From Bryopsis sp. KO-2023 (Eukaryota; Chlorophyta; Ulvophyceae; Bryopsidales; Bryopsidaceae), in contig BSYQ01000006.1 in assembly GCA_030272585.1 (NCBI GenBank), forward strand, positions 2,691,001-2,755,000: a stretch of DNA of 64,000 nt. The letters run 5' to 3'. Of this stretch, positions 24,781 to 35,771 are shown piece by piece. Within the stretch, counting starts at the first letter, position 1. Each line of letters opens with the position of its first letter. The notes below the pieces were generated by a model. It made no database searches, was not told where the DNA came from, and worked only from the letters and a program-made list of their open reading frames with translations. A program made the translations under genes and the position numbers.

Positions 24781-26788
24781 ATGGTGGGTGGCCATAAATT
24801 TTCTTCTGGAAAGGTTGCGTGCCTTTGTTGGGTGCTGTCGATCCTGTTCGATGCGGTTCATAGCTCGAATTCGAGCCTGGTCGGTGCGCTGGAGAGACTG
24901 GTCGACCCCGAAAGAATCGTTGAACAATTGAACGAGCTGGCGACGTTTTCTGACGTCCCTTCCCCAGCTGTTACAAGGATTCTGTTCTCGAAAAGCGACA
25001 TGGATGGCCGAGATTACATCATGAAACTTATGAAAGAAGCTGGATTGAAGGTGACCGAGGCACCGAGTGAGCTTGGGGGCATAGGATGATCTGCACTTCA
25101 AGATGATCAGGATTGTCCAGTTTTGTGGGGGGGGTGGGGCACTGAATTTATGGAATGTGCGTTTCAGGTTCGCTCCGATTCGATGGGCAACATCTTTGGT
25201 CGATGGGAGGGGTCGAAACCTGACGCCCCAGCCATCCTCACCGGCTCTCATACAGATGCCATACCTTTGTCTGGAACATACGATGGCACAGTGGGTGTGA
25301 TCGGTCCGATCCATGCAATCAAAGCCCTGAAAGCGGCAGGATTCCGACCGGTGCATCCCATTGAAGTGGTCATGTTCACTTCTGAAGAGCCCACTCGATT
25401 CCAAATCTCATGTGTCGGTTCGCGGGGACTGTCCGGAGCGATTTCTGCTGAACTCTTGGAGTCGAAACGGGATGGAGATGGGTTGACTTTTCTGGATGCC
25501 GCCAATGGGGCTGGATATGGTGGTCGAGATCACGGGGACATATTGTTGAAAGCTGCGCTGGATCCCAGGAGTATTGCCAGTTTCATAGAGCTCCACATTG
25601 AGCAGGTACTTGGGACACGGCAAAAACTGAAGGTCAACTGGAACTCACAGAGATGTACATGTTTTGCCAGAGTTACCTTGGCAAGTTCTTGCATGAAACA
25701 GGAAGGGAAACGAGGTGCTCTATTTCCAAATGAAGTCAAGTTTGTTGGATGGGGGAGAAACAAGCCTCTGGGAAAGATTTGCGCATGCCCTTGCCAACGT
25801 TATGTCACCAGAAGAGGTCCTGTGGTGTAATTGTTTCTTGCTCAATCGGTGGATTGAGTAGATTCTGCCTTCTCTCAGCCATTAACCTTTGTTATTCAAG
25901 TTTTTCTAGGGGCCTTTGTTAGAGGAGGCAGGCATCGATGTGGGCGTGGTCACAGCGATTGCTGCCCCCGCAACAATCAAGGCTTCCTTCGTTGGTGATG
26001 GTGGGCATGCAGGAGCTCTGCTCATGGATCAGCGAAATGATGCTGGACTGGCAGCTGCTGAATTGTCATTGAATGTGGAAGCTGCTGTTCTTGCCACAAG
26101 TGGGTGAAAATCAAGTGGAAATCAGGCTTTTAGTCAGCAGCGATTCGGACAGATCTTTATTTCCACAACAGGGTTGGCTCCTCCTATCCCCAGCCAATGT
26201 TCAACAACAGCCTGTGTGTTGTGTGTCCATCAGCCAATGCTTCTCTTCCTGAAGTGTTCCTTGTCTTTCCTATTGCTGCCCACAGATTCGATCGATACTG
26301 TTGGAACGACAGGAAAGATCGAAATCAAACCAAACGCAGTGAACAGTGTTCCCAGAGAAGCACATGTGGAGATCGACATTCGTGACATCGATGTCGACAG
26401 GAGGGATGGGGTCGTCTCTGAGGTCCTCGACAGTATCAAGGAAATCGCTACGGAGCGGAAAGTTCGGCATTCCTTCGAGGTCGTCAATCAAGACCCCCCT
26501 GCATCTTGCAGCATGCCAGTGATGTCAGCTTTGACTGAATCCATTCATGATTTGAAGCTGTCCTCGATGGAGCTCGTGAGCAGGGCCTACCACGATTCTC
26601 TGTTCATGTCCAAAATCGCTCCCACTGGAATGATATTCATTCCTTGTCGAGGTGGCATCAGTCATACGCCCGAGGAGTATGCTTCACCGGATGCGATCGG
26701 GAAAGGTGTGCGAGTTTTGGCACTTTCTCTTGCAAAGATCGCCTTGAATACACCAGAAGATGGATCGGAAGCTAAGACAGAGTTATGA
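24781..26788 (+). CDS. UAH: Ureidoglycolate amidohydrolase
   Basis: Four exons, 24781-25050, 25168-25605, 25910-26099 and 26286-26788, in phase; 466 aa, close to plant UAH. It is the last enzyme of purine ring breakdown: it hydrolyses (S)-ureidoglycolate to glyoxylate, CO2 and two ammonia, using Mn2+. It belongs to the M20 amidohydrolase family. Metal and substrate motifs are visible: GSHTDAIP and GTYDGTVGV, TSEEPTRF, FIELHIEQGP, GDGGHAGALL, the dimer-domain VNSVPREAHVEIDIRDID, and the C-terminal SRAYHDSLFM and CRGGISHTPEEY. These match plant UAH more closely than allantoate amidohydrolase. The first 32 residues contain a hydrophobic stretch (VACLCWVLSILFDAV) after a basic start, a likely ER signal as in plants, where UAH is in the ER. 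The first intron is placed at AAG/gtgacc because this keeps the GLK-VRSD alignment of the family. Confidence 0.94.
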
Positions 26789-27321
26789 TCGGTCATCACC
26801 CAGGTATATTAATGACCAGTTTCTTTTTTTTTTCTTCCTCAAGTGCTAAAGGACAGGGACAGGGGCGTACAACTACAAAATTCATGAGACATGAGAGATT
26901 TTTGCCAAATCCAACAGGCAGTTTGCTTTAGTCAGGGGTCAAACAAACGCCACTTAGTATCCTTATTATTGAGCGGATCCAGGATTTCATGTCGGGGAGG
27001 GGGAAATGCTTGTTGCAGCATGATTCAAATCGAGCTTTTTTTTAAACGAGAGTTTCTCAAAAACACATCCCTGTTGTGCAAAAACACCATTCCTGTGGTT
27101 CAATCAACCAACCGACACCCCCTGTTACTAACTAGTGTACATTACTGCCCCCCTTTGCACTGGGGCTTCTGCCATCATGTAAGAATCGACAACTGGACCC
27201 CTTTCGGCCAGAAGGAAACCTTGATCCTCTTTGGTGTTTCCACCACATTTCCGCTCAGTTCCGGAAATCCAGAGAGCTCTTTGGTTTTCATGCTGAACGT
27301 GGGACGTTCGCAGCAAATCTA
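26789..27321. other. Convergent 3' flanks, no gene seen
   Basis: Space between the UAH stop (+) and the phosducin-like stop (-). An open frame of 165 codons crosses it on the plus strand but overlaps the phosducin-like gene and has no domain, so I treat it as chance. Confidence 0.5.
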
Positions 27322-28029
27322 TCAATCGAAATCGCTGTCTTCGTCGTCCGAACTCAACGCGGCCACTCGGGTATCGACGCCGCCCTGAGCCGCTCCCTGT
27401 GCCTTCCTTTCGATGGCCCCCACCTGTTGCAAGCCATCCGCGACGCTTTCCGGAGTCATTCGGTCCCCGCCAAACTGGGAGACCCCCACGATGTTTTCCT
27501 TGCAGTTCGTGTTTTCGTAGTACAGGACGGTTGGTACGTTGTGGTCCGGGTATCCGGGGATGCACTCCGTCGCCACGATTTTCACGAATTTCGTGGTCGC
27601 GAACTGCGGCGCGACCTCCTCGAGACAGCTCAACAGCTTCTCGCTCCGTTCGTGACGATTCTTGAACAAAAGCACGACAACTTTGACGTCTTGTCCAGCT
27701 TTCGTCACCTCCTGGACGAAATCGGTCCCTCTGATGTGCGTGACCGTCCCGAACTCCGCTTTTCCCGATCTACTGGCTAACTCCGACATCCTTTTCCTTC
27801 TATATTCCTCCAAGAACCTATCGTCCGCGAAGTCATCCTCCAGGTCTCCGAGTTCGTCTCGATCTTTCTCGTCCAGCCAGCTCTCATCCTTCTTCTTTTC
27901 CTCCTCGGGCTTATATTTTTCGGGCGTCCACTTCGCCTCCTTGGGCGCGTAGTTTCCCAACCTTCTCTGAATGAGATCCCACTGCGTGTCGCCCCCATCC
28001 GCAGATTCGTAAACGTGGTTCGTGCCCAT
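27322..28029 (-). CDS. Phosducin-like protein (PDCL2/3, VIAF type)
   Basis: Single exon, 235 aa, which is the usual length of this family. Phosducin-like proteins of this class act with the chaperonin CCT/TRiC in folding actin, tubulin and related clients in the cytosol. The N-terminal helical part (DTQWDLIQRRLGNYAP, then an acidic/basic LDEKDRDELGDLEDDF helix and EEYRRKRMSEL) precedes a thioredoxin-like domain starting at GTVTHIRGTDFVQEV, with VVVLLFKNRHERSE, FVKIVATECIPGYPDHNVPT and VLYYENTNCKENIVGV. The redox CxxC is absent, as expected. The C-terminus is acidic (SSDDEDSDFD), also typical. I chose the ATG at 28029 because the protein then begins at the family's normal position; the frame stays open 75 bp further upstream. 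Lack of introns is unusual beside its neighbours. Confidence 0.93.
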   Translation of the reverse strand: MGTNHVYESADGGDTQWDLIQRRLGNYAPKEAKWTPEKYKPEEEKKKDESWLDEKDRDELGDLEDDFADDRFLEEYRRKRMSELASRSGKAEFGTVTHIRGTDFVQEVTKAGQDVKVVVLLFKNRHERSEKLLSCLEEVAPQFATTKFVKIVATECIPGYPDHNVPTVLYYENTNCKENIVGVSQFGGDRMTPESVADGLQQVGAIERKAQGAAQGGVDTRVAALSSDDEDSDFD

Positions 28030-28370
28030 CACCACCTCTCCTGACGCACAACTATTCCACGGAGCGAATCGACCCACGTTTCTGAAAGTACTTTCCGTTT
28101 CCAATCAAACCGCACCTCGGAAAGGAAAATGTCTTTGTTTTTCGTCTCGACGGGCAGGGTTGGCTGCGCGTGTCGTTGAATTTCCCTGCCACTCTTCGCG
28201 CCAGAACAATTTCACCTCTTGGAAACATGGCTCTAAATTTAGATTGTTGCACGTCACCCACGTGCTCCTACGTGTCGGCGAAAGAAGGGAGCTGAAACTG
28301 GAACAGCCCCTCCACCCAGCCCATCGAGTATACTTTCGTTTGGTCGAATTCGTCGCAGCTGAACGAGGTA
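28030..28370. promoter_or_regulatory. Bidirectional promoter region
   Basis: 341 bp between divergent start codons of the phosducin-like gene (-) and the SAM50 gene (+). No clear core promoter motif is visible. Confidence 0.45.
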
Positions 28371-31334
28371 ATGGCCGAAGGCGGAGAGCCTGTGGACACC
28401 GGCGCCACCCCAACGGATCCCCCCCCGACGAGCACCAGTTCCTCCACCGACGAACCGACCGTGAAATCTCCTGTGCGCGAAGACGATCCCAAAGGCAGCG
28501 AGCTAGAAAACGATGGTTCGGTCGAAGAAGAGGAGGGCTGGGATCAAGAGTACGAGCGAGTCAAGGACAAGCCGTGCAGGGTGACGGAACTGGAAGTGAA
28601 GGGCTTTCAGAGGACGAAGCCCGATGTGGTGGGTCGCGAGCTGGAAGAAGTTCGGAACGCCACGAACCTGGACGAGGTGAAAGATGAGCTCGTGAAAGTG
28701 ATCGAGGCGTTCGAGGAAATGGAGGTGTTCAAAGAGATCGACGTCAGTTTGGTGGAGCCTCTCGAGGTAGGGAGAAAACAGCATTGACGTCCGAAAAGAC
28801 AATTGTCGAATCGAGCCAAAGAGCCCTTTTAAACAGTTTACTTTTTTGCTCAACAAGTTGAGGATTGCAGGTGAAATTCAATCTCAGCATTGGTGGGGAA
28901 TTTCCCAGGCTTAGTTGGCATCTAAGAAAATTCAAAACCATTTGTAAAAAAAAATTCATGAACAAAGCAACTTTTCAGTGTTTTTTTTCACCCAACTGAT
29001 GGATTTCTGTTGTTGCAAAAATTGTGCCAACAACAAAAAAAACAATAGGACACTCCGGAGAGTTGTCGAGTGGAATTCCTGGTGGAAGAGTGGCCTATTT
29101 TCCATGGGAAGGCATCGACTTTCGTCCAGAGAAACCAAGGGGGTGTGGAGGGGTACTTGGGAATTCGAAACTACTTTGGCCGAGCCGAGCGATTTCGGCT
29201 GTCGGCCGAATGTGGCTCGGAGCGGAGCACAGAGTATGCCCTGGAATACTTTAAACCTCGCGTAAAGGGTCTTCCATGGTCGGTGCGTGGCCAAATGAAT
29301 CGGAAAATTTGAAAACTTTTGGGGAAAAGAAAAACTTTGGTGGTTCAATTTGTAGTAAGGCACCGTCAATGAAAAACAAAAAAGATGCAAAAAAAAAAAT
29401 GAATAGAAAAGCTGTAAGGTGTGAGTAAAAAGATGAATGGATTAATGAATGGGAAATGGTCAAGAAGTTGCGACCAAATAGGCAAAAGTGAATAGCGAAA
29501 AGAGATTATGGTAATTTGTGGTGTTAGTTGTTGCATCTAACTCTTTTTTTTTCCTTTTTACATGTAGTATTTATATGTACTGTACGAATACAGTAGCCCA
29601 AGAATGTTGCTTTTTGCAGTTCAGTCGTTCAGGGTTTTTTTTATCTTTTTTCCAGTTCGACACGAGAATCTTCAATAACCATCATTCATGTCTGACGTAT
29701 TCTTCCTTCGTGGAAAAATTGCGAGGGGTGTCGGTGGGACTGAGAAGGTGAGGTGTTTTACGACGAATTGTGGATTCTGTTTTTTGGAGAGAAAAAAAAA
29801 CCTGAGTGCATGGATTCTTCAGAGATCACGCCACTCCGTTCCAATTCTTTTTCCGAAGTAAACAGAGGTGCAATAGGCATCCAAAAAAAAAAAAGTAAAA
29901 CAAAGAAAGGATGCATTTTGGTTTGGAGGTTCACACATATTTAGACATTTGGAACATGCCTTCACATTTTCCTCGTGTTTCAAAATGCACCGAAAGAAAA
30001 AAAAGATTCTGTATAAAAATTGGTTTGATAAAACTGCTGATGCCCAAATAGTAGGACTCCATTGAAACTCTCCAAATACCTGTTCCAAGCCAAAACCATC
30101 ATCGTTTCGCATGTCGATTGGATTCGAATTCTGCAGTTCAGGTGGGATGCACAGCCTGAGGTACGAACTGGGTTGGCAACACATAATTGACCCCACCAAT
30201 TTAGCATCCCAGCCAATCCAAAATCAACTCGGGCACAAGCTCAGATCGGCCGTTTCCTACACCTTCCTGTATAACGAAATCCACCCGATGATCGCCCGGC
30301 CCCAGTCCGGATTCGCAGCTCGATGGCACAGCGAACTGGGGGGTTTGCACCCCAGTTCACAGGTGTCGAAATACATGAAACATCGAGGAGATGCGGAGGT
30401 GGCGTGGCCGATTTTGCCTTGGGCGTCGGTTTCCCTCAGTGTTGCAGCCGGTAGGTGGTTTTGATGGGGTTTTCAACCTTGATGCATCACATGTTCGTTT
30501 TTCACAAAAAAGAGGAGCAAGTCTGTCAGAAAATTTTCTCCTCCCCCTTTTCGAAAACCACGATAGTTGGTGGAAAGATAAACCGGTGGCTTCCCAGGAT
30601 CCTGGGTGCACCATGGCGAGAAAAGCCGATTGAATCTTTTTTTGTGTGGGGGGGGGGGGGCTAGGTGTGATGCTACCTGTTGGCGAGGGATACATGAACA
30701 AAACGACGAACATCAGCGATCGATTCTTCTTGGGCGGGATTGATTCGTTGAGGGGGTTCAAATACAGGGGCTGCGGCCCGTCAGCTCCTTGTCGAACTGT
30801 TCCAGACGAAGAAGGAAGGCGGCGCCCAGAACAGCAGAGGCGGGATACGCTGGGGGGGGATTTGCTATCAGCTTTGACATGCTCGGTATGTCTTGCCCAC
30901 GTCCTTTTGTTTTTTTGCTACGAACAAGGAGAGAGCCACAGGGATGGGTTATCCAGGGGTATATTTCGCAGAGAGAATTTGTTAAGCGGCAGACAAGGAA
31001 TTGAACCCACTGATGGAGTCCGATGGTTGATTGTGTGGTTTTCCAGCTGAACTTCGACCTCCCAGGCACCGCTTTCAAGTATGCCGGCATCTACGGACAC
31101 GTGTTTTGCAATGTGGGCAACACCATGCCACTGACTGGGACGAATCTTTCCCTGAAGCAATCCATCAGGGACTTCAGCTCCACTTACAGGTCATCTGCAG
31201 GGCTGGGGTTGGTTTGGCCGACAGGGTGGGGGACTCTAGAAGTGAACTATGTTCTGCCCATCACACACAGCCCCCACGATCGGCTCCACCAAGGATTGCA
31301 GTTGGGTTTCGCAGCAAAAGTCTTCCACTCGTAG
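28371..31334 (+). CDS. SAM50: SAM50 / Omp85-family outer-membrane assembly protein
   Basis: Six exons, 28371-28766, 29049-29282, 29656-29747, 30137-30450, 30665-30885 and 31047-31334, in phase; 514 aa. SAM50 is the core of the mitochondrial sorting and assembly machinery, which inserts beta-barrel proteins into the outer membrane. The N-terminal 60 residues are acidic and Thr/Pro-rich. A single POTRA domain follows (VTELEVKGFQRTKPDVVGRE to about residue 150), then the 16-strand barrel: VQRNQGGVEGYLGIRNYFG, LEYFKPRVKGLPWS, GGMHSLRYELGWQHI, DRFFLGGIDSLRGFKYRGCG (the L6 [IV]RG[FY] type motif), LNFDLPGTAFKYAGIYGHVF and the C-terminal beta-signal LQLGFAAKVF. Only one POTRA and no transit peptide separate it from the plastid TOC75/OEP80 branch. 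The intron before exon 2 ends at an unusual acceptor, aacaatag, chosen because it restores DTPESCRVEF of the POTRA end. Confidence 0.92.
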
Positions 31335-32397
31335 CAGCACAGTGGGCTAGGTGCTTGTCCATTTCCCCCTCGCTCCTCCCTGGCATCTACCTTCTTTCCT
31401 TTATTTGTGCAACCGATGCCGATAAAAATAAGATGGGTGGGTAGCAATGTTGTTTTGCTAAAAGGGGATGCAGTTTTGAAGAAAAAAAGGAGAAAAAAAG
31501 AGTGGCGGATCGTCCCAGCAACATGGTTTCCTTTCTATTTGTCTTACTTTTTCTTTAATTGAACTAGGAGGGAGAGCAGAGGGGGAAATTTGCAAAATTT
31601 CATTGGTTCCATCCATGAGAATTGACTTTCAGCACAAGTTTGTTTGTGTGGCTTTTTTTTTTTCAACGAAATCTGCAACTCGTCTTCTATCAAGCACCAT
31701 TGGGGAAGAAGGGGGGGGGGAAACCAACCCCTTCCACCCCCATCCCCCAATCATTAGTAGCCTTCATGGCAGGTGGATTTTTGATATTGATTGGACAATA
31801 TACATATACAAATATGATGGGAACACCATTCCATGACAGTCCTGTTTACCAGAAACCCACTTGGAGGATAACAACAGGTGAAGGCTGCACACACCCCTGG
31901 TAAAATATCTGGAAAGCTTCCTCATATCTGAATTCGGCTTGAAATTTCTATTGAAGGCACTCACAGAAGATACTTGACAAGATCCAGTTTCTTTCCTCCA
32001 TAAAAGAAACTTCTAATGGCTGACTTCAGTAGGATGGACTTGTCATTTGGCAATTACTACCATTACCAAGTTCCTACATCCCTCTTCTCTACACTCGCCT
32101 ACCCTCCTATTTTGTTTCTTCTTTCTTTTATATCTCCCTTTGCGGCGTTGATACTTTATGCAGATGTGAAAGTTTGATATTCGAACATTCCCTCAACGTC
32201 CCCCCAACCACCCGTCTTTTCAACCTCCCTTTCAAATAAAACCCAAATTTTTTCCCACTCTTCCCCCCCCCAAAACATCATCTACCCCCAATTGTGGAGA
32301 TTGCAAGTATATTGATAAAAAAAAAACATTTTGCAAGTTTTCTTGAGACCATCACTCGATGTGCGCGTGTGTGTGTGTTTTTCCCCCAACCACTTCT
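31335..32397. other. Convergent 3' flanks, no gene seen
   Basis: Between the SAM50 stop (+) and the F-box-like stop (-). Contains T-runs, a G-run at 31711-31719 and a GT microsatellite at 32363-32378. No coding sequence is supported. Confidence 0.5.
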
Positions 32398-33959
32398 CTA
32401 TTTTAACATAACGGTGAACGGCCCAATGACGCACATATTAGCTCCCAGATTTCTGACATTCCTCAACGTCCGCTTAATCCCTGAAATATCCAACCGCTTG
32501 GAATTCGACACTCGGAATTCACCAAACACGTCTTCCCCTTTGCACACCCACTCCAAAACCATTTTCTCGATTTCCCCCTCGTGACAGCACGCTCCAAGGC
32601 TGGACGACCTCCTCTCCATGGATTGCAAACGATCCAGCACCATGCATTTATCGTCCCTACTGTCGCAATTATTGATCAAACCCGCCCGCTCCTCCCTCAG
32701 ACCCAACCTATCGAACAAACTTCGCATCTCTTTGAACCTGGCCAGACAGGGCTCGCAGCAACAGCATGCCAGCCCTCCTTCCCTCAACAGCAACCACAAC
32801 ATCCCCGCCAGTCCTATCGGCCCCACTCCAACCACCCCCAAACACTCCCTCACCACATGCTCCAACTCCCCAGTGTCAGACCCACTCACAATTTTGAACG
32901 GAAGCTCGTTCATGTCGATTTCCCAATCCAGCACCAACTCCCCATCCACGTACACATCGATTTGCATTTCCTTTTTTGAGAGGCAGACATGCAGGTTTTG
33001 GTAAGCCTCCACGAACGCGTAGTACTTGCTGCACACCACGTTCAAATTCCGCCCATCTTTCCCCTTCAATTTCCAATCCAAAATGGGGTGCCAATCCAAA
33101 TCCTCGCACCGCCACGTGAAATTAATATCGATCCCCATCGTGGCACCTGCGATCAACTCGCCTATCCCCTGGCCAACGCACGGAGCCAAATTCCTCTTCA
33201 CCACCATTTGACTCGCCAACATCTTTCCCTCGGCAATGAAGGCCCCGATGCGCGCCAATCCATTCAACGCCGATTCGATGCTGGTTTCCCTCAACGGCCT
33301 GATCACCATTTTCCGTATCATTTCTTTCAGCCACATCCTCTTTCCCACCTCAGGGCTCCACGTCGACGGTTGTAGGGATTGCAAGTAAATGGCTGGGTGA
33401 GTCAAGCGAATCGCGCAGAACTCGTCGATGTCTAAGAATTGGGTGATGAGGGTGAGCAGATCCGGTCCAATATCCAGCAAAAGCCCCTGATGTGAAATTA
33501 AACGAATATGAGCTCAATGGAAATGAATGCGCGACATGCAGGAATCTGTTCACTTTCTCAACTTGCAGCGGGGGGTTTCCAACAAATTCTTCTTATCGGA
33601 CGGCGCAAACCACCACCACCACCACCCAAAACTGGATGCAACCATGACTGACTGATCCTTTCCCCGTCAAATGTGCAAGAAAACTAAACAAAGAACATGG
33701 GAAGGGAATTGTGTTTGCACGTGGTCCCTTCCCAGATTTGACTTCCCATCCCATGTGATTGATGTGGAAACCACTGTCGATGGAGAAACAAGGATTCAAA
33801 CCTGGGAGAACTGGAAATAATAAAAACCAGAAAATAACTTGGGGGTGTCGATTGGCGACCAACCTGAGAGGCCCCATTGTCCCAATGTGGATCGAACGTC
33901 ACATTAGCCGAATCGTCTTTCTTTATTCGCTTGGACCTGGAACGAGTTTCAACAGGCAT
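32398..33959 (-). CDS. F-box-like protein of unknown function
   Basis: Two exons, 33959-33864 and 33486-32398, join in phase 0 at CAG/gttggt and acatcag; 394 aa. The first exon encodes a short basic start (MPVETRSRSKRIKKDD), a likely nuclear signal. Exon 2 opens with a sequence like a degenerate F-box (LLTLITQFLDIDEFCAIRLTHPAIY), where Leu/Ile positions match the Skp1-binding helices. The rest shows an alpha/beta region with three alternating strands (INFTWRCEDLDW, NLNVVCSKYYAF, IDVYVDGELVLDW) and a membrane-like or buried segment ACCCCEPC preceded by GLAGMLWLLL. I do not recognise a second domain. If the F-box is real, it would be the substrate receptor of an SCF ubiquitin ligase. Confidence is high for the gene, low for the role. 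Confidence 0.7.
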
Positions 33960-35771
33960 TCTGCCCTGCCTGGAAAAAAAAAATACAAAAAATTTAAAAA
34001 ATCAGGCCTTGCATCATCATTTTCACTTCTATCCCAACCAGAAACTCCACCAAACATACCACCCAAAACAAAAAGCCCAGCCCCCTCGTTCAGCGACATC
34101 GCACCCACCAACGATCAGCGTCCTACTTGCAACTCGGTGAACAGAAATTCCAGCCCCTCGTTGGGAAAGCCTTTCCCCACGCGCAGAGAGCGTTGCACAC
34201 GTCAAGGTCAGAACGTTTTTTTGCTCCGCCAGAGTCACGCTCGTTGCTTGCTACAAACCACCCTCGCTCAACCGTTGTCTTTTCTCCCTCTTTTTTCGTC
34301 CGTCAGGATGGCCAGTGGCTTTCGATCTCAGCGCGGAATTAAATACTGGTGTGTGGGTTGCACAGTGTGCAATGCTGGGAGTTGCTTGAAGGGTCTGCTC
34401 CAGCATGTGACGAGGATTATTCTATTCTCGTACGGGAGCTGTTCTGCCATCCAAGGGTTGGAGCGTACTTCAGTGGGTTTTATGTACGGGACTGATCTCG
34501 CGCCAGTACCCCGTTTCGAAGCAAGATTTGCCCAATTAATAAACGAAAAATCTCGAGCGTTGTGAAACAGATTTGCCCAATTAATAAACGAAAAATCTCG
34601 AGCGTTGTGAAACAGATTTGCCCAATTAATAAACGAAAAATCTCGAGCGTTGTGAACTTGCGGTTTGTGCGAGTCAATTCACAACTGCAAACTGAAAATG
34701 CAAACGCACAATCAATCTTCCTTCGGACATTGATCGGCCTTGATATCTCAAGATCGCGTGCTACATATCCAGAATAACAAACCAACAAACCAACAAACCA
34801 ACAAACACCGTGCAACGATGCGCCAGGGCATAATTGAATATAGGCACGACCTGCTTTGCGATTCTGGGATCCTGTTTCAAGGGAGGTGTTTTGTGTGAGC
34901 TCAAGATTCGTGTGGGTGTCAATTTTAACGTCCCGAGGGCATTATTAAGAAGACAATCATACATCACAGAGCACCAAGGAGTGGTGAACTGTGGAAAATA
35001 TGTCCATCCCATGGGGCTTTTCCTTCCCCAAGAAAACCCCCATCGTGTGGTTTACGTAAAGGATCTGAGCAGCCATTCTCCAGCAGCCAGGCTAAGTTCA
35101 AGTGTGTTTTTTTTTCTCTTTTTCTGAGTACTCCTGACAGCGGATAGGATTCTTCCATTATGACAAAACTTGGGGATCTTTCCAGATAACGAGACAGTGT
35201 GCAAAAGAAAAACAGATGCAACTGGATCGACCACAAAGGTGCATGCAAAATTTAAAAATGCCTCTCAAGAAACACCATTGTAGAAACGCTTTTTTCTTTT
35301 CAAATTCCCTCCGCTTTTCAACCCCCCGCACGTTGTAAGTTAACTTTTCTCATTTCACCCTTTTTGTCAAAATTCCCTTATCCCGTGAACTAACCCCCCG
35401 TTTGACACTTTTCGCAGACCCCCCTCCCCCTTCTCCTCCCCATTTCCAAAAACTCAGTAGAAAAATACCTATAAAAAAAAAGGTGAGTAATATTTTTCCA
35501 ATCTCTCCATTGCTTTTTTGCCGGAATCAGGTTCGATCCTTTCCAGAAAAATTAAACCAACAGAGAAAACTTTCCCTCAACTCCAAAACCCCATTTGTTA
35601 AATCCTTTGAGCAAAACAAAAGCAATCGATGAAACAGAGCGTTGCAAAAATTGCTTTCATAAAGACCACGTTCGTAAAATTTTGAAAGAAAAAGCAAAAG
35701 TGAAATAAAAAAACAAAGAAAAGAAACCATCGACCTCATTACTTGATAAAATGCATGAATAATGCCTTGCT
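33960..35771. other. No confident gene; tandem repeat and short frames
   Basis: A short plus-strand frame begins with MASGFRSQRGIKYW at 34309 and runs through the tandem repeat; I see no family. Another at 34834-35127 (around GVNFNVPRALLRRQS) has no domain. The region 35280-35760 is AT-rich and probably belongs to the metacaspase 3' flank. Confidence 0.4.
34524..34658. repeat. Tandem repeat, 3 x 45 bp
   Basis: Three almost identical 45-bp units start at 34524, 34569 and 34614. Each contains CCCAATTAATAAACGAAAAA and CTCGAGCGTTGTGAA. The unit is a multiple of three and stays open in one frame, but no gene is supported there. Confidence 0.9.

Noticed and set aside
26891..27388. 165-codon plus-strand frame between UAH and the phosducin-like gene
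   Set aside because: Overlaps the phosducin-like coding end in antisense and has no domain or codon pattern.
34309..34565. Short plus-strand frame as an NDUFS5-like complex I subunit start (MASGF...)
   Set aside because: Only the first few residues resemble it; the twin CxxxC pattern of the family is absent and the frame runs into the tandem repeat.
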